Positions 9,019 to 19,372 of a DNA stretch of 64,000 bases are shown one piece after another. The notes below the pieces were generated by a model. It worked only from the letters and a program-made list of their open reading frames with translations. It ran no database searches and was not told the origin of the DNA. The position numbers and the translations under genes are program-made. This DNA comes from Pseudidiomarina sediminum DSM 21906 (GTDB lineage Bacteria > Pseudomonadota > Gammaproteobacteria > Enterobacterales > Alteromonadaceae): the NCBI RefSeq assembly GCF_000423165.1, contig NZ_AUHL01000006.1:62001-126000 (forward strand). Reading direction: 5' to 3'. Position 1 is the stretch's first letter. Each line of letters starts with the position of its first letter.

Positions 9019-9555
9019 GTGACGACTATCGTATCTGTCCGTCGTGGTGACAAAGTAGTCATTGGCGGCGATGGCCAAGCAACCCTTGGCAACACCGTAA
9101 TGAAAGGTAATGTCCGCAAAGTACGCCGTCTGCACGACGGCCAAGTGATCGCCGGTTTTGCTGGCGGCACCGCCGATGCTTTCACTTTATTTGAGCGTTT
9201 TGAGAGTAAATTGCAGCAGCACCAAGGCCATCTTATGCGCGCCGCCGTTGAACTAGCGAAGGACTGGCGCTCTGATCGTGCCCTACGTAAATTGGAAGCA
9301 CTGTTGGCCGTTGCCGATAAACATACCTCCTTGATCATCTCTGGCAACGGCGATGTGATCCAGCCTGAAAATGATTTGATTGCCATTGGTTCGGGTGGCC
9401 CTTACGCGCAAGCTGCGGCCCGTGCGTTATTGGAAAACACCGAGTTAGGTGCGCGTGAGATTGTCGAAAAAGCGTTGCACATCGCCGGTGACATTTGTGT
9501 CTACACCAATAACTTCCAAACCATCGAAGAACAGGAGTCCGTGGCCGATGTCTGA
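9019..9555 (+). CDS. hslV: ATP-dependent protease peptidase subunit HslV
   Basis: HslV is the proteasome-like peptidase that forms a double hexamer capped by the HslU ATPase and degrades regulators and misfolded proteins. The start is the GTG at 9019, with AAAGAGG at 9004-9010. It gives the required N-terminus (M)[19 protein letters not shown], in which Thr1 is the catalytic nucleophile exposed by removal of Met. Length is 178 residues, normal for the family. Conserved GNVRKVRRL and [12 protein letters not shown] segments are present. It overlaps hslU by 8 bases, so the two are cotranslated. A candidate heat-shock promoter lies upstream. Confidence 0.97.
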   Translation: MTTIVSVRRGDKVVIGGDGQATLGNTVMKGNVRKVRRLHDGQVIAGFAGGTADAFTLFERFESKLQQHQGHLMRAAVELAKDWRSDRALRKLEALLAVADKHTSLIISGNGDVIQPENDLIAIGSGGPYAQAAARALLENTELGAREIVEKALHIAGDICVYTNNFQTIEEQESVADV

Positions 9556-10879
9556 TATGACCCCCCGCGAAATTGTTGATGAGCTGAACCGCCATATTAT
9601 TGGTCAAGACAATGCCAAAAAGGCTGTCGCTGTGGCGTTGCGTAACCGCTGGCGTCGTATGCAATTGCAGGACGACCTGCGCCAAGAAGTGACGCCGAAA
9701 AACATTCTCATGATTGGCCCAACGGGTGTGGGTAAAACTGAAATTGCCCGTCGTCTGGCCAAGCTTGCCAATGCACCTTTTATCAAGGTGGAAGCTACCA
9801 AGTTCACCGAAGTTGGTTATGTTGGTAAGGAAATTGAATCGATTATTCGCGATCTCACCGATACTGCAGTGAAGCAAACCCGTGAGCAGATGATGCAAAA
9901 AGTACGTTTCCGTGCGGAAGAAGCCGCTGAAGAACGTATTTTAGATGCGTTGTTGCCGCCGGCCAAAGGTTGGGCGGACGAAGACAACTCAGAGCGTGAG
10001 CAAAGCAATACCCGTCAGGTGTTCCGTAAGAAGTTGCGGGAAGGCCAATTAGACGATAAAGAAATTGAAATCGACTTAGCCATGCCACAGATGGGCGTCG
10101 AAATTATGGCGCCGCCGGGCATGGAAGAGATGACCTCGCAACTGCAGAGCATGTTCCAAAACCTTGGTAAGGATCAGAGCAAGCCTCGCAAGCTGAAGAT
10201 CAAAGATGCCTTTAAGCAATTGGTCGAAGAAGAAGCGGCGAAAATGCTCAATCCTGAAGAAGTGAAAGAGCAAGCACTGCACTCGGTCGAACAGAACGGC
10301 ATCGTGTTCTTGGACGAAGTTGACAAAATCTGTAAGCGTGGCGACACCAGCGGCCCTGACGTATCGCGTGAAGGGGTACAACGTGACTTGCTGCCGTTGG
10401 TGGAAGGTACCACGGTATCGACCAAGCATGGCATGGTGAAAACCGATCACATTCTGTTTATCGCCTCTGGTGCGTTCCAGATGTCGAAGCCGTCCGACCT
10501 GATTCCTGAGCTGCAAGGTCGTTTACCGATCCGGGTGGAGCTTGACGCCCTCACCAGTGGTGACTTTGTGCGCATTTTGACCGAGCCAAACGCTTCGTTA
10601 ACCGCACAATATATTGCCTTGATGGCGACCGAAGGGGTCAACATTGACTTTACCAACGACGGTATTCAGCGCATTGCAGAAACGGCGTTTCACGTGAACG
10701 AAACTACCGAGAACATCGGGGCGCGTCGCTTGCATACGGTGCTGGAGCGCTTGATGGAAGATATTTCGTTCCGAGCCAGTGACTTGCAAGGCGAGAAAAT
10801 CACCATCGATGGTGCCTACGTCGATGAACATCTTGGTAAATTGGTGCAGGACGAAGACCTCAGTCGCTTTATTTTGTAG
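9548..10879 (+). CDS. hslU: ATP-dependent protease ATPase subunit HslU
   Basis: AAA+ unfoldase of the HslUV protease, 443 residues. It starts [20 protein letters not shown] at 9548, inside the end of hslV, with AGGAG upstream. Walker A is [15 protein letters not shown], the pore-loop segment is GYVGKEIES, and Walker B is [10 protein letters not shown]. The insertion (I) domain lies between these, followed by sensor residues in [14 protein letters not shown] and the C-terminal EDLSRFIL tail, which inserts into HslV to activate it. The operon with hslV is universal in this group. Nothing unusual is seen. Confidence 0.97.
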   Translation: MSDMTPREIVDELNRHIIGQDNAKKAVAVALRNRWRRMQLQDDLRQEVTPKNILMIGPTGVGKTEIARRLAKLANAPFIKVEATKFTEVGYVGKEIESIIRDLTDTAVKQTREQMMQKVRFRAEEAAEERILDALLPPAKGWADEDNSEREQSNTRQVFRKKLREGQLDDKEIEIDLAMPQMGVEIMAPPGMEEMTSQLQSMFQNLGKDQSKPRKLKIKDAFKQLVEEEAAKMLNPEEVKEQALHSVEQNGIVFLDEVDKICKRGDTSGPDVSREGVQRDLLPLVEGTTVSTKHGMVKTDHILFIASGAFQMSKPSDLIPELQGRLPIRVELDALTSGDFVRILTEPNASLTAQYIALMATEGVNIDFTNDGIQRIAETAFHVNETTENIGARRLHTVLERLMEDISFRASDLQGEKITIDGAYVDEHLGKLVQDEDLSRFIL

Positions 10880-10898
10880 TCCTGAGTTGACCGAATAC

Positions 10899-10951
10899 TG
10901 ACCTAGGTCACCCCTTTTGTCGCTTACCCTTTTGTAGGCCGACAGAAGGGG
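10899..10951. repeat. Palindrome and inverted repeat upstream of rraA
   Basis: A perfect 12-base palindrome TGACCTAGGTCA (10899-10910) abuts an inverted repeat whose arms CCCCTTTTGTCG (10911-10922) and CGACAGAAGGGG (10940-10951) pair with one wobble around a 17-base loop. TATACT (10953-10958) next to it may be the rraA -10. It could terminate hslVU or regulate rraA-hutG. There is no U run after the hairpin, so I favour regulation, weakly. Confidence 0.5.
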
Positions 10952-11011
10952 CTATACTGTGCCTGCAATCTAACCTTTTCATATTCTTGATGTAACAGGC
11001 AGGGTACGGCA

Positions 11012-11497
11012 ATGGAATACAATACTTCGGAGCTTTGCGATCTCTATCCCGACATGGTCGACGTGGTTGAGCCTATGTTTGTTCACTTCGGTGGACGAGT
11101 ATCGTTCGGTGGCCAATTGGTGACCATTAAATGCTTCGAAGACAAAGGTGTCATCGAAGAGGTGGTGCAACAGCCTGGTTCTGGCAAAGTGCTACTCGTT
11201 GATGGTGGTGGTTCAAGCCGCCGAGCACTGATCGATATCGCCGTGGCCGAAATGGCTCTGGATAACGATTGGGAAGGCATCATCTGCTATGGCGCAGTAC
11301 GTGACGTGGACGCACTCGATGAACTCGATCTGGGCGTCATGGCACTTACTTCGATTCCTGTTGGTGCCGCCGCCGAAGGTATTGGTGAAGTCGATGTCGC
11401 CGTCAACTTCGCTGGCGTGACCTTCTTACCAGAAGACCATATCTACGCTGACACGACCGGCGTTATCTTGTCACCTGAGCCGCTCGACATCGAATAA
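11012..11497 (+). CDS. rraA: Regulator of ribonuclease E activity A
   Basis: RraA forms a ring-shaped trimer that binds the C-terminal scaffold of RNase E and slows RNA decay. The product is 161 residues, as in E. coli. It starts [21 protein letters not shown] and carries the family core [16 protein letters not shown] and [14 protein letters not shown]. The fold derives from aldolases, but RraA itself has no established catalytic role. hslU, the gene before it, is also an E. coli neighbour of this locus. The stop codon is immediately followed by the hutG start, so hutG is probably read from the same transcript, which joins an RNA-decay regulator to histidine catabolism. Confidence 0.93.
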   Translation: MEYNTSELCDLYPDMVDVVEPMFVHFGGRVSFGGQLVTIKCFEDKGVIEEVVQQPGSGKVLLVDGGGSSRRALIDIAVAEMALDNDWEGIICYGAVRDVDALDELDLGVMALTSIPVGAAAEGIGEVDVAVNFAGVTFLPEDHIYADTTGVILSPEPLDIE

Positions 11498-12547
11498 ATG
11501 ATGTATCTCACTCCTTGTGATCCCGCTGCGTGGTGCACACCGCGCAGTGGTGAAGTGCGTTTAGGTCAAACCATCCATGCTTTAGCGCAACAGTCGTCAA
11601 GCGAAGACTACCGCGCCGCTTTGGATGCAGCTTATCAGCAAGGTGCACGCATTGCTTTAGTGGGTGTGCCTGAGAGCATTGGTCCACGCGGCAACTTAGG
11701 TCGTGGTGGCGCAGAAACCGCTTGGCCAACCGCGCTGAAAGGTTTACTGAACCTGCAAGCAACACCTTTTATTGCCAGTCATGAATTGCTCATTGTTGGA
11801 CATGTTGAATGTGCCGATCTACAGCAGCAATCAGCGGCGTTAAGCACCCAAAATGACCAAGATGTGCAGCAATTGCGTGATTTATGTGCGCAACTCGATC
11901 AGCGCGTCATGCAGGCGTTAGTGCCGTTGTTTGAAGCCGACTATGAAGTGATTTTGATCGGCGGTGGTCACAACAATGCCTACCCGTTGCTACGTAGCTT
12001 AAGCGAAGTGGCGGCGACGGCGGTTGGTGCGGTGAACCTTGATCCGCATGCAGATTTTCGTGCTCGTGAAGGACGTCACAGTGGCAATGGCTTTAGCTAC
12101 GCATTTACCGAAGGCTTCTTGAGCAACTATCACGTGATGGGGTTGCATGAGGGTAAAAATAATGCCGAAAGTTTGCGTCAGCTTGCCGATGCCGGGTTCA
12201 CCTACACCAGCGTGCACGAGTTGTATCAAAGTGAGTGGCCACAGCAGTTAGCGAGCCTGCGTCAGCGTGCGCGTGATTGGTCACAACCTGTAGGGATTGA
12301 GATTGATGTCGATGCCCTACAAGGCGTGCCTGCCAGCGCCATTAATTTTAATGGCTTGAGCATTCAACATGGTTACAGCTTAATTGCCGAATTGGCTACG
12401 CTGCCACAAACGCGTTACTTGCACCTTGCTGAAGCGGCGCCCAGCCTGCATCCAGCAGGACGCGAGGCGGGCGATATGGCGTGCGCACAACTCCTCAGTG
12501 AGTTAGTGCTTGCTTACCTGCATGGCGTTCAGCGTCGAACGCCCTGA
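11498..12547 (+). CDS. hutG: Formimidoylglutamase
   Basis: HutG hydrolyses N-formimidoyl-glutamate to glutamate and formamide, the last step of one route of histidine breakdown. It belongs to the arginase/agmatinase superfamily. The binuclear manganese motifs are clear: [19 protein letters not shown] and EIDVDAL. The product has 349 residues. It begins at the base after the rraA stop, with no gap. Its last 19 bases overlap the end of convergent hutI. With hutI, hutU and hutH nearby the four-step pathway from histidine to glutamate is complete in this window. No HutC operator lies upstream of rraA-hutG, so its regulation may differ from that of the other hut genes. Confidence 0.9.
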   Translation: MMYLTPCDPAAWCTPRSGEVRLGQTIHALAQQSSSEDYRAALDAAYQQGARIALVGVPESIGPRGNLGRGGAETAWPTALKGLLNLQATPFIASHELLIVGHVECADLQQQSAALSTQNDQDVQQLRDLCAQLDQRVMQALVPLFEADYEVILIGGGHNNAYPLLRSLSEVAATAVGAVNLDPHADFRAREGRHSGNGFSYAFTEGFLSNYHVMGLHEGKNNAESLRQLADAGFTYTSVHELYQSEWPQQLASLRQRARDWSQPVGIEIDVDALQGVPASAINFNGLSIQHGYSLIAELATLPQTRYLHLAEAAPSLHPAGREAGDMACAQLLSELVLAYLHGVQRRTP

Positions 12548-13737
12548 TGCCACACGGCAGCCAGCCGGTCGGTACCAAATTGGTACGTGAGTTCTGCCGG
12601 CTGCGGCGTCTTCCATAAGCACAAATCTGCGCGCAAACCTGCTTTAATTTGACCGCGGTCGTTTAAGCCAAGGGCTTTGGCGGCATGCACCGTCACCCCT
12701 TGTAAACACTCTTCTGGGGTCATGCGGAACAAGGTCGCGCCCATTTGGAGCATCAACTGCAAGCTTAAAATGGGCGATGTGCCTGGGTTGGCATCGGTCG
12801 ATAGTGCAATGGGCACCCCGTGTTCACGTAACAACGCCAGTGGTGGTTGTTTGGTTTCGCGCAGGAAGTAGAACGCACCTGGCAAGAGCACAGCGACTGT
12901 ACCGCTGGCGGCCATAGCTTTCACGCCCGCTTCATCAAGGTACTCAAGGTGGTCACAAGACAACGCCTGATAACGGGCAGCGAGCACACTACCTTGCTGA
13001 TTGCTTAGCTGCTCCGCATGCAGTTTGACGGGTAACCCACGCTGTTGCGCGGCGGCAAACACGCGTTCAGTTTGGGCCACGCTAAAGCCCACATTTTCAC
13101 AAAAAGCATCCACCGCATCGACCAAGTGCTCGTCGGCTAAGGTCGGTAAAATGGTGTCGACGATGTGATCAATGTAGCCATCGGCGTTGTCTTTATACTC
13201 CGGCGGCAAGGCATGAGCGGCTAATAACGTCGTTTGCACACTGACGGGAGCCTGTTCGGCCAAGCGTTTGGCGGCGCGTAATTGTTTACGCTCGTCAGCT
13301 AATGACAGCCCATAACCTGATTTGATCTCAACCGTCGTCACCCCTTCACGCATTAGCGCTGCGAGCCGTGGCGCACTCACGGCCACCAAGTCATCCTCAC
13401 TGGCCGCACGCGTGGCACGTACGGTTGCCGCAATTCCGCCACCTTGGGCGGCAATGCTTGCATAACTAACGCCGTGCAAACGTTGCGCGAATTCATCGGC
13501 GCGTGAGCCGGCCCAAACAAGGTGCGTATGGCAGTCAATCAGGCCTGGCGTGAGCAGTTGCCCGGTGCCATCGACATGAACCGCATCAGCAGTAGCGACA
13601 GGCGCTTCGGCGGCCGGTCCGACGTAGCTAATGAGGCCGTCGTCAATCACTACCGTTGCATTTTCGAGCAATCCGTAACCATCATCGGTCATGGTTGCTG
13701 CTGTCACATTAGCGATACGCTGTTGCGGTTGAGTCAT
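12529..13737 (-). CDS. hutI: Imidazolonepropionase
   Basis: HutI opens the imidazolone ring to give formimidoyl-glutamate, the third step of histidine degradation. It is a 402-residue amidohydrolase. The metal-binding motif [16 protein letters not shown] is near residue 70. The downstream [13 protein letters not shown] histidine and [10 protein letters not shown] aspartate complete the metal and catalytic set. It is divergent from hutC across a 94-base gap that carries a palindromic HutC-type operator, and convergent with hutG with a 19-base overlap. A GGGAG ribosome-binding site lies upstream of the ATG at 13737. Confidence 0.95.
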   Translation of the reverse strand: MTQPQQRIANVTAATMTDDGYGLLENATVVIDDGLISYVGPAAEAPVATADAVHVDGTGQLLTPGLIDCHTHLVWAGSRADEFAQRLHGVSYASIAAQGGGIAATVRATRAASEDDLVAVSAPRLAALMREGVTTVEIKSGYGLSLADERKQLRAAKRLAEQAPVSVQTTLLAAHALPPEYKDNADGYIDHIVDTILPTLADEHLVDAVDAFCENVGFSVAQTERVFAAAQQRGLPVKLHAEQLSNQQGSVLAARYQALSCDHLEYLDEAGVKAMAASGTVAVLLPGAFYFLRETKQPPLALLREHGVPIALSTDANPGTSPILSLQLMLQMGATLFRMTPEECLQGVTVHAAKALGLNDRGQIKAGLRADLCLWKTPQPAELTYQFGTDRLAAVWHQGVRR

Positions 13738-13758
13738 ACAACTTTCTCCCTATCAAGA

Positions 13759-13772
13759 CTTGTATATACAAT
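13759..13772. promoter_or_regulatory. HutC operator between hutI and hutC
   Basis: TTGTATATACAA (13760-13771) is a perfect 12-base palindrome, close to the known Pseudomonas HutC site CTTGTATGTACAAG. It overlaps the putative -35 (TTGTAT 13760-13765) of a plus-strand promoter whose -10 is TACACT (13783-13788) at 17-base spacing. On the minus strand its TATATA could be the hutI -10. One dimer could therefore repress both divergent units until urocanate binds. Confidence 0.8.
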
Positions 13773-13831
13773 TCGAGTTGCCTACACTCTAGCACATTCT
13801 TAGCAAACCACCTAAAGGTTGGCGGTGTTAA

Positions 13832-14527
13832 ATGGCAAAATTTTCAGCAATAAAAGAGCATGTTTACAATAAGATAGCCTCTGGAGAATGGCCTGAAAAT
13901 CATCCGGTCAGTTCAGAGAACGCCTTGGCATCGCAATTTAAAGTCAGCCGCATGACAGCGCGTCGTGCCCTGCAAGAGTTAGCTGACGAGGGCATTGTGA
14001 TCCGAACCAAGGGCTCGGGTACTTTTGTTGCGCCAATTAAATCGCAAACCTCGTTCATGGCAATTCGTAACATCGCTGATGAAATTCGTTCGCGCCAACA
14101 CGACTATGCCTCACAGGTGCATGTGCTGCGCCGCCAAGTGGCCTCCGAGTTGATCGCAGAAATGCTCAATATCGCCGCTGGCGATGAAGTTTACCTATCG
14201 GTCATCAGTCACTTTGAGAATGACCTGCCGGTACAGGTGGAAGAACGTTACGTGAATCCAAAGCTGGCACCTGATTATTTAAAACAAGATTATCACTCGC
14301 TTACGCCTCATGAATATCTGTGTGAAGTGCAGCCGCTGACCGAAGCGAGTCACCAAATTGAAGCGGTCGCACCCTCACAACAACTTTGCCAATGGCTGCA
14401 TTTGAGCAAGCCCGAACCTTGTCTGCGCATTCACCGACGCACGTGGAGTGCGAAAGGTGTGGTGACGTACGCAGTACTGACGCACCCCGGTTCGCGTTTT
14501 AGCCTTGGTGGCCATTTACAATTTTAA
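13832..14527 (+). CDS. hutC: Histidine utilization repressor HutC
   Basis: GntR-family repressor of the HutC subgroup, 231 residues. The N-terminal winged helix-turn-helix runs over about residues 1-75 ([33 protein letters not shown], then the GSGTFVAP wing end). The C-terminal UTRA ligand domain includes [10 protein letters not shown] and LRIHRRTWS, and in HutC it senses urocanate. The gene is upstream of hutU and hutH on the same strand, and divergent from hutI, with a matching operator in the promoter. This gives an autoregulated repressor that is released when histidine breakdown starts. Confidence 0.92.
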   Translation: MAKFSAIKEHVYNKIASGEWPENHPVSSENALASQFKVSRMTARRALQELADEGIVIRTKGSGTFVAPIKSQTSFMAIRNIADEIRSRQHDYASQVHVLRRQVASELIAEMLNIAAGDEVYLSVISHFENDLPVQVEERYVNPKLAPDYLKQDYHSLTPHEYLCEVQPLTEASHQIEAVAPSQQLCQWLHLSKPEPCLRIHRRTWSAKGVVTYAVLTHPGSRFSLGGHLQF

Positions 14528-14547
14528 TGAACAGAAGGATAACTGAG

Positions 14548-16224
14548 ATGAGCTTTACTCGACTCGATCCAAGTCGTACGATTCGTGCGCCTCGTGGTAG
14601 TGAACTTAGCACTTGCAACTGGCAGGTCGAAGCAGCGAAACGGATGTTGATGAACAATCTTGATGCGGAAGTGGCTGAGCACCCGCATGCATTGGTGGTG
14701 TATGGCGGAATTGGCCGTGCCGCACGTAGCTGGGAAAGTTTCGATAAAATCGTTGAAGTATTGGACCGTTTAAAGCCTACCGAAACCTTGTTGATCCAAT
14801 CGGGTAAACCGGTCGGTGTGTTCCCAACGCATGAAGATGCGCCGCGCGTGTTGATTGCGAACTCGAACTTAGTGCCAGAGTGGGCGACGTGGGAACATTT
14901 TAACGAGCTCGATAAAAAAGGCCTGATGATGTACGGCCAAATGACTGCTGGTTCGTGGATCTACATCGGCTCACAAGGCATCGTACAAGGTACCTACGAA
15001 ACCTTCGTTTCGGTTGCCAAACAGCACTTTAATGGCGACACCACGGGCCGTTGGATTGTCACCGGTGGCTTAGGTGGCATGGGTGGCGCGCAACCATTGG
15101 CAGCGACCATGGCCGGCTACAGCATGTTAGCGGTGGAAGTGGACGAGTCACGTATCGATTTCCGTTTGCGTACCCGTTACCTCGACTATAAAGCGACCAG
15201 CCTAGATGAAGCCTTGGCCTTGCTTGAGCAAGCCAAGCAAGATGGCCGCGCGATTTCTGTTGGCTTGTTAGCTAACGCAGCGGATGTTTACGCAGAATTG
15301 GTTGAACGTAACATCACCCCTGACGTTGTCACCGACCAGACTTCAGCGCACGATCCTTTGCATGGCTATTTGCCGCAAGGTTGGACGTTAGAGCAATATA
15401 AGTCACGTCAAGAAACCGCGGCGGTTGAGACGGTTGCAGCGGCGAAAGAATCCATGGCAGTACAAGTCAAAGCGATGCTGACCTTGCAAGAGCGTGGCGC
15501 AGCGACCTTAGATTACGGCAACAATATCCGCCAAATGGCGAAAGATGTTGGCGTCGCCAATGCCTTTGATTTCCCAGGTTTCGTTCCTGCCTACATTCGT
15601 CCGTTGTTCTGCCAAGGTATCGGTCCATTCCGTTGGGTCGCGTTGTCTGGTGACCCGGAAGATATCTACAAAACAGATGCTAAAGTGAAAGAGCTGATCC
15701 CTGATGATAAGCACTTGCACAATTGGCTTGATATGGCGCGTGAACGTATTGCTTTCCAAGGCTTACCAGCACGTATCTGCTGGATTGGTCTGAAAGACCG
15801 TGCGCGTATTGCCAAAGCCTTCAATGAGATGGTGAAAAACGGCGAGCTGAAAGCGCCGATCGTGATTGGTCGTGACCACTTGGATTCAGGCTCGGTGGCA
15901 AGCCCTAACCGCGAAACTGAGAGTATGTTGGATGGTTCGGATGCTGTCTCAGATTGGCCATTATTGAATGCCCTATTGAACACTGCAGGTGGTGCGACTT
16001 GGGTAAGCTTACACCACGGTGGTGGCGTAGGCATGGGCTACTCACAACACTCAGGTGTGGTGATTGTGGCGGATGGTAGTGAAGCTGCTGGTCAGCGTAT
16101 TAGCCGCGTGTTGTGGAACGACCCAGGTACCGGCGTAATGCGCCATGCGGATGCCGGTTATGACATCGCGATTGACTGTGCCAAAGAGCAAGGTCTTGAT
16201 TTACCTATGGTGGAGAGCAAGTAA
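14548..16224 (+). CDS. hutU: Urocanate hydratase
   Basis: HutU adds water to urocanate to give imidazolonepropionate, using tightly bound NAD+ as an electrophile. The product is 558 residues, the family norm. Visible family blocks are [36 protein letters not shown] and [14 protein letters not shown], and the C-terminal [11 protein letters not shown] contains the conserved cysteine. The ATG at 14548 has AAGGA eight bases upstream and lies 20 bases after hutC, so it is preferred to an ATG at 14527. Its stop overlaps the hutH start by one base. It is part of the hutCUH operon. Confidence 0.96.
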   Translation: MSFTRLDPSRTIRAPRGSELSTCNWQVEAAKRMLMNNLDAEVAEHPHALVVYGGIGRAARSWESFDKIVEVLDRLKPTETLLIQSGKPVGVFPTHEDAPRVLIANSNLVPEWATWEHFNELDKKGLMMYGQMTAGSWIYIGSQGIVQGTYETFVSVAKQHFNGDTTGRWIVTGGLGGMGGAQPLAATMAGYSMLAVEVDESRIDFRLRTRYLDYKATSLDEALALLEQAKQDGRAISVGLLANAADVYAELVERNITPDVVTDQTSAHDPLHGYLPQGWTLEQYKSRQETAAVETVAAAKESMAVQVKAMLTLQERGAATLDYGNNIRQMAKDVGVANAFDFPGFVPAYIRPLFCQGIGPFRWVALSGDPEDIYKTDAKVKELIPDDKHLHNWLDMARERIAFQGLPARICWIGLKDRARIAKAFNEMVKNGELKAPIVIGRDHLDSGSVASPNRETESMLDGSDAVSDWPLLNALLNTAGGATWVSLHHGGGVGMGYSQHSGVVIVADGSEAAGQRISRVLWNDPGTGVMRHADAGYDIAIDCAKEQGLDLPMVESK

Positions 16225-17759
16225 TGACAACCATGACGTTACAACCGGGCCAGTTGCGCCTGAACGATATTCGCCAGTGGTGGCAAGCACCACAGCAATT
16301 AGCACTGCATGACGACGCCAAAGCGGCGATCAAACGCTCGTCAGAGACCATTGCTGAAGTCTTGGCTGCAGGCAAAGTGGTGTATGGCATTAATACAGGT
16401 TTTGGTTTGTTGGCCAACACCCGCATTCCGCCAGAAAAACTAGAAGATTTGCAGCGCCGTATCGTGTTGTCACACGCGGCAGGTACGGGTGCACTGATGG
16501 ATGACACCGTCGTCCGCTTGATGCTGTTGCTAAAAATCAACTCATTAAGCCGCGGTTTCTCGGGCATTCGCCAGGAAGTGATCGATGCTTTAATGCAATT
16601 ACTCAATGCTGAAATGTACCCATGTGTGCCAAGTAAAGGCTCTGTGGGCGCATCAGGTGACTTAGCACCGCTTGCGCATTTGGTCTTGCCTTTGATTGGC
16701 GAAGGTGAAGTGCGCTATCAAGGCGAAATCATGAGTGCGCGTGATGGTCTCGCGAAAATTGGCATGCAACCGATGACCTTAGCTCCTAAAGAAGGTTTGG
16801 CATTGCTGAACGGTACCCAAGCGTCAACCGCTTTGGCCTTGCATGGTTTGTTCCAAATTGAACGTGTGTTCCACAGTGCGTTGGTGGCTGGCGCGATGTC
16901 GGTCGAAGCAGCTATGGGCTCGCGCGCACCTTTTGATGCGCGCATCCACGAAGTGCGTGGTCAACCGGGGCAAATTGCGGTAGCGGCGAGCTTCCGTCAG
17001 TTGCTTGGCGACACCTCCGAGATTGCGGCGGCACACGAAAACTGTGAAAAAGTACAAGACCCTTACTCTTTGCGCTGTCAGCCGCAGGTGATGGGTGCCG
17101 TGTATGATCAACTGCAACACGCCAGTGCTATTTTGACGCGTGAAGCGAACGGTGTGACCGATAATCCGTTGGTATTCCATGATAATGGCGACATTATCTC
17201 GGGGGGTAACTTCCACGCGGAACCCGTCGCCATGGCTGCGGATATTCTGGCGATTGCCGCAAGTGAAATTGGTGCTTTGTCGGAGCGTCGTAGTGCGCTG
17301 CTGATCGACCATCACTTGAGCAACTTGCCGCCATTCTTGGTGAATGATGGTGGTGTGAATTCAGGCTTTATGTTGGCGCAGGTGACTGCAGCGGCCTTGG
17401 CATCCGAGAATAAAACCTTAGCGCACCCGGCTTCGGTAGATAGCATGCCGACCTCGGCCAACCAAGAAGACCATGTGTCGATGGCCACCTTTGCTGCGCG
17501 TCGTTTGACGGATATTGCTGAGAACGTGCGTGATATTGTCGCCATTGAGCTACTGGAAGCGGCTCAGGGCGTCGACTTCCGTCGTCCGTTAAAAGGTGCC
17601 GATAAGGTTGAGCAAGCGCACGCTCTGTTGCGTGAGAAAGTGGCGTACTATGATCAAGATCGCTTCTTTGCGCCGGATATCGCGGCTACGGGCGCGTTGA
17701 TCTACAGTGGCAAGCTAAGTGCCTTGGTGGATGAAGGTGCGGTATTTGAGGACGCTTAA
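16224..17759 (+). CDS. hutH: Histidine ammonia-lyase
   Basis: HutH removes ammonia from histidine to give urocanate, the committing step of the pathway and the source of the inducer for HutC. The 511-residue product contains [11 protein letters not shown] near the N-terminus and [14 protein letters not shown], whose Ala-Ser-Gly cyclises to the MIO electrophile. The NGTQAS and QEDHVSM blocks are also present. It starts within the hutU stop codon. The last codons lie in a 20-base palindrome shared with the end of the convergent DksA-like gene (both proteins end Glu-Asp-Ala). Confidence 0.96.
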   Translation: MTTMTLQPGQLRLNDIRQWWQAPQQLALHDDAKAAIKRSSETIAEVLAAGKVVYGINTGFGLLANTRIPPEKLEDLQRRIVLSHAAGTGALMDDTVVRLMLLLKINSLSRGFSGIRQEVIDALMQLLNAEMYPCVPSKGSVGASGDLAPLAHLVLPLIGEGEVRYQGEIMSARDGLAKIGMQPMTLAPKEGLALLNGTQASTALALHGLFQIERVFHSALVAGAMSVEAAMGSRAPFDARIHEVRGQPGQIAVAASFRQLLGDTSEIAAAHENCEKVQDPYSLRCQPQVMGAVYDQLQHASAILTREANGVTDNPLVFHDNGDIISGGNFHAEPVAMAADILAIAASEIGALSERRSALLIDHHLSNLPPFLVNDGGVNSGFMLAQVTAAALASENKTLAHPASVDSMPTSANQEDHVSMATFAARRLTDIAENVRDIVAIELLEAAQGVDFRRPLKGADKVEQAHALLREKVAYYDQDRFFAPDIAATGALIYSGKLSALVDEGAVFEDA

Positions 17760-17767
17760 GCGTCCTC
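17748..17767. repeat. Perfect 20-base palindrome spanning two convergent stop codons
   Basis: GAGGACGCTTAAGCGTCCTC is its own reverse complement. It encodes Glu-Asp-Ala-stop for hutH on the plus strand and Glu-Asp-Ala-stop for the DksA-like gene on the minus strand. As RNA it folds to an 8-base stem with a UUAA loop. It may slow polymerase from both sides, although a proper U run follows in neither direction. Confidence 0.75.
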
Positions 17768-18004
17768 TTCCTCGTCTTTAAGAGCCTGGCAGTCAACGCA
17801 GATGGCAACGTCTGGTTTGGCTGCAAGGCGTGCGGCGGAAATCTCGTCGCCACAGTCCACACAATAACCAAACTCGCCGGCACGCATGCGTTGCAACGCT
17901 GCTGTTGCTGCGTCGGCGGCTTTGGTGCCTGCCTGTTCAGCAACAATGGTTTCAAGCTTGGTTCGGATGCGTAACAACTGCTGGGCGGATAAAGAATCAC
18001 TCAT
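17756..18004 (-). CDS. TraR/DksA-type zinc-finger protein, small
   Basis: An 82-residue protein with a coiled-coil-like N-terminal half ([21 protein letters not shown]) and a C-terminal C4 zinc finger, CVDCGDEIS and CVDCQALKD, as in the TraR/DksA family that enters the RNA polymerase secondary channel. It is about half the length of DksA and close to TraR and other short family members. The acidic tip (Asp-x-x-Asp) of DksA is not clearly present, so its effect on transcription is open. The ATG at 18004 has AGAAGGA 7 bases upstream and is better than the GTG at 18010. It is the last gene of the yihY-dtd-yiiD cluster, 12 bases after yiiD. Confidence 0.82.
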   Translation of the reverse strand: MSDSLSAQQLLRIRTKLETIVAEQAGTKAADAATAALQRMRAGEFGYCVDCGDEISAARLAAKPDVAICVDCQALKDEEEDA

Positions 18005-18016
18005 GTTCACGTCCTT

Positions 18017-18922
18017 CTAATTTTTATTTGGCGCTAGTACGACGAACTGTCCGGTGAACTCGGCAACGGCGGAACTGCCATCAAAAATTTGCGACTTTAA
18101 ACTGACCCGCGCATTGCTGCCCTCTTTGAGAACGGCCAAATCGCCATTCATGTCACTTAATTTCGCTACCGCTATTGGCTCACTGGAAACGGGTTTGCGG
18201 TACTTTATCTGGCCATCAGCCAGTACCACAGCGCCTTCGAGCTGTCGTTCGCGCAATTGTAAGTGCAATAGCCCCCAACACGTCAAGGTCGCAAGCGAAT
18301 AAATACTGCCGGCGAACATAGTGCCATGCACATTGATGTTACGTGACAACAGCGCTTGGGTTTCAAATTCTCGCCCTGTGTATTGGCTGATGCGAATGCC
18401 CATGGTCTCTGAAATTGGGATCTCTTCATGCCAGGTGGCCTGCAGTTCGCTACACCAGGTCGGTCGATAAATAATACGGTTGTCTTCGGTAAAGGTTTTC
18501 CGCAGGTGATGCTCCGCAAGGGGATTACTCACCGTATCGGCTTCTTCTTTGAGGCTGTAACCACATTTCAGATAAAACCCAAGGGTATTGTCCCGCGAGT
18601 TAATCACGATATGTTTTGCGCCCTCAGCGCGTGCTAACTGTTCAAGAGCTTTGACAATGGTCACGCCATGACCTTCGCCGCGGTGTTCTGGTGCTGAGGC
18701 CATAAAGCGGATTTGCCCCTCTTCCGGGCTATTAAAATGCAGGCGACCTATGGCGACCGCGGTACCGCTACCATCGACGACCATGCGGTGATAGCCCACT
18801 TGATCGTATTCGTCTTGCTCCGAACCGCGAGGTCGCTGGAATGGCTCGCGTAACACGCGATAGCGCAAGTCATAGTAAGTTTGCCAGTCGTGCTCGGAGT
18901 TCGGGGTAATGACGTGATACAT
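18017..18922 (-). CDS. yiiD: Two-domain GNAT acetyltransferase / thioesterase-like protein (YiiD type)
   Basis: 301 residues in two domains. Residues 1 to about 150 are a GNAT acyltransferase with the acetyl-CoA loop reading RFMASAPEHRGEGHGVTIVKALE (seen at about residues 72-94) and FYLKCGYS near its end. The rest is a hot-dog fold of the YiiD C-terminal thioesterase family (NINVHGTMFAGSIYSLATLTCWGLL). The E. coli YiiD protein has the same layout and has been linked to fatty-acid initiation when FabH is missing. The gene order yihY-dtd-yiiD matches E. coli, supporting orthology. The start is 3 bases after the dtd stop. Confidence 0.85.
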   Translation of the reverse strand: MYHVITPNSEHDWQTYYDLRYRVLREPFQRPRGSEQDEYDQVGYHRMVVDGSGTAVAIGRLHFNSPEEGQIRFMASAPEHRGEGHGVTIVKALEQLARAEGAKHIVINSRDNTLGFYLKCGYSLKEEADTVSNPLAEHHLRKTFTEDNRIIYRPTWCSELQATWHEEIPISETMGIRISQYTGREFETQALLSRNINVHGTMFAGSIYSLATLTCWGLLHLQLRERQLEGAVVLADGQIKYRKPVSSEPIAVAKLSDMNGDLAVLKEGSNARVSLKSQIFDGSSAVAEFTGQFVVLAPNKN

Positions 18923-18925
18923 AAA

Positions 18926-19372
18926 CTAGTTCTTCTCTGTGTCGAGGAGGAAGGTCACGGGGCCGTCGTTGGTGAGCGACACTTGCATGTCGGCGCCAAA
19001 GCTACCGGTTGCAACGCTAATACCCAACTCAGTAAGCGCGTGGACAAAAGCTTCATACAACGGCTCGGCTACTGCTGGTGCAGCGGCACTGGAGAAACTG
19101 GGGCGACGACCGCTGTTGGTATCTGCTGCGAGGGTGAATTGTGACACCACCAAAGCTTCGCCTTGACCATCACTCAAACTCAAATTCAGTTTGTCGTCGG
19201 CATCGGCAAACATGCGATAGCCAGCGACCCGTTGCGCTAATTTCTTAGCTGTGGCGGCGGTGTCGGTTGGCGTAATGCCCAGTAATACGAGCACCCCTGG
19301 GCCAATTTGACCTACGGTCGCGCCGTCGATATCAACCTTGGCCTGGGTAACTCTCTGGATCAGTGCTTTCAT
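18926..19372 (-). CDS. dtd: D-aminoacyl-tRNA deacylase
   Basis: Dtd removes D-amino acids (and glycine from tRNA-Ala) wrongly attached to tRNA, a proofreading step in the cytoplasm. The 148-residue product starts MKALIQRVTQAKVDIDG and carries the two signature motifs: SQFTLAADTNSGRRPSF (SQxTL, near residue 80) and NDGPVTFLLDTE (NxPxT-like, near the C-terminus). The ATG at 19372 gives the normal length; 8 further residues upstream are not needed. Its 5' end overlaps the 3' end of yihY by 41 bases, so the two are coupled. Confidence 0.94.
   Translation of the reverse strand: MKALIQRVTQAKVDIDGATVGQIGPGVLVLLGITPTDTAATAKKLAQRVAGYRMFADADDKLNLSLSDGQGEALVVSQFTLAADTNSGRRPSFSSAAAPAVAEPLYEAFVHALTELGISVATGSFGADMQVSLTNDGPVTFLLDTEKN

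Noticed and set aside
9335-9898. Minus-strand reading frame of 187 codons across hslV and hslU
   Set aside because: It lies wholly antisense to two certain genes, and its translation is low in pattern.
16205-16606. Minus-strand reading frame of 133 codons at the start of hutH
   Set aside because: Shadow of hutH, with no initiation signals.
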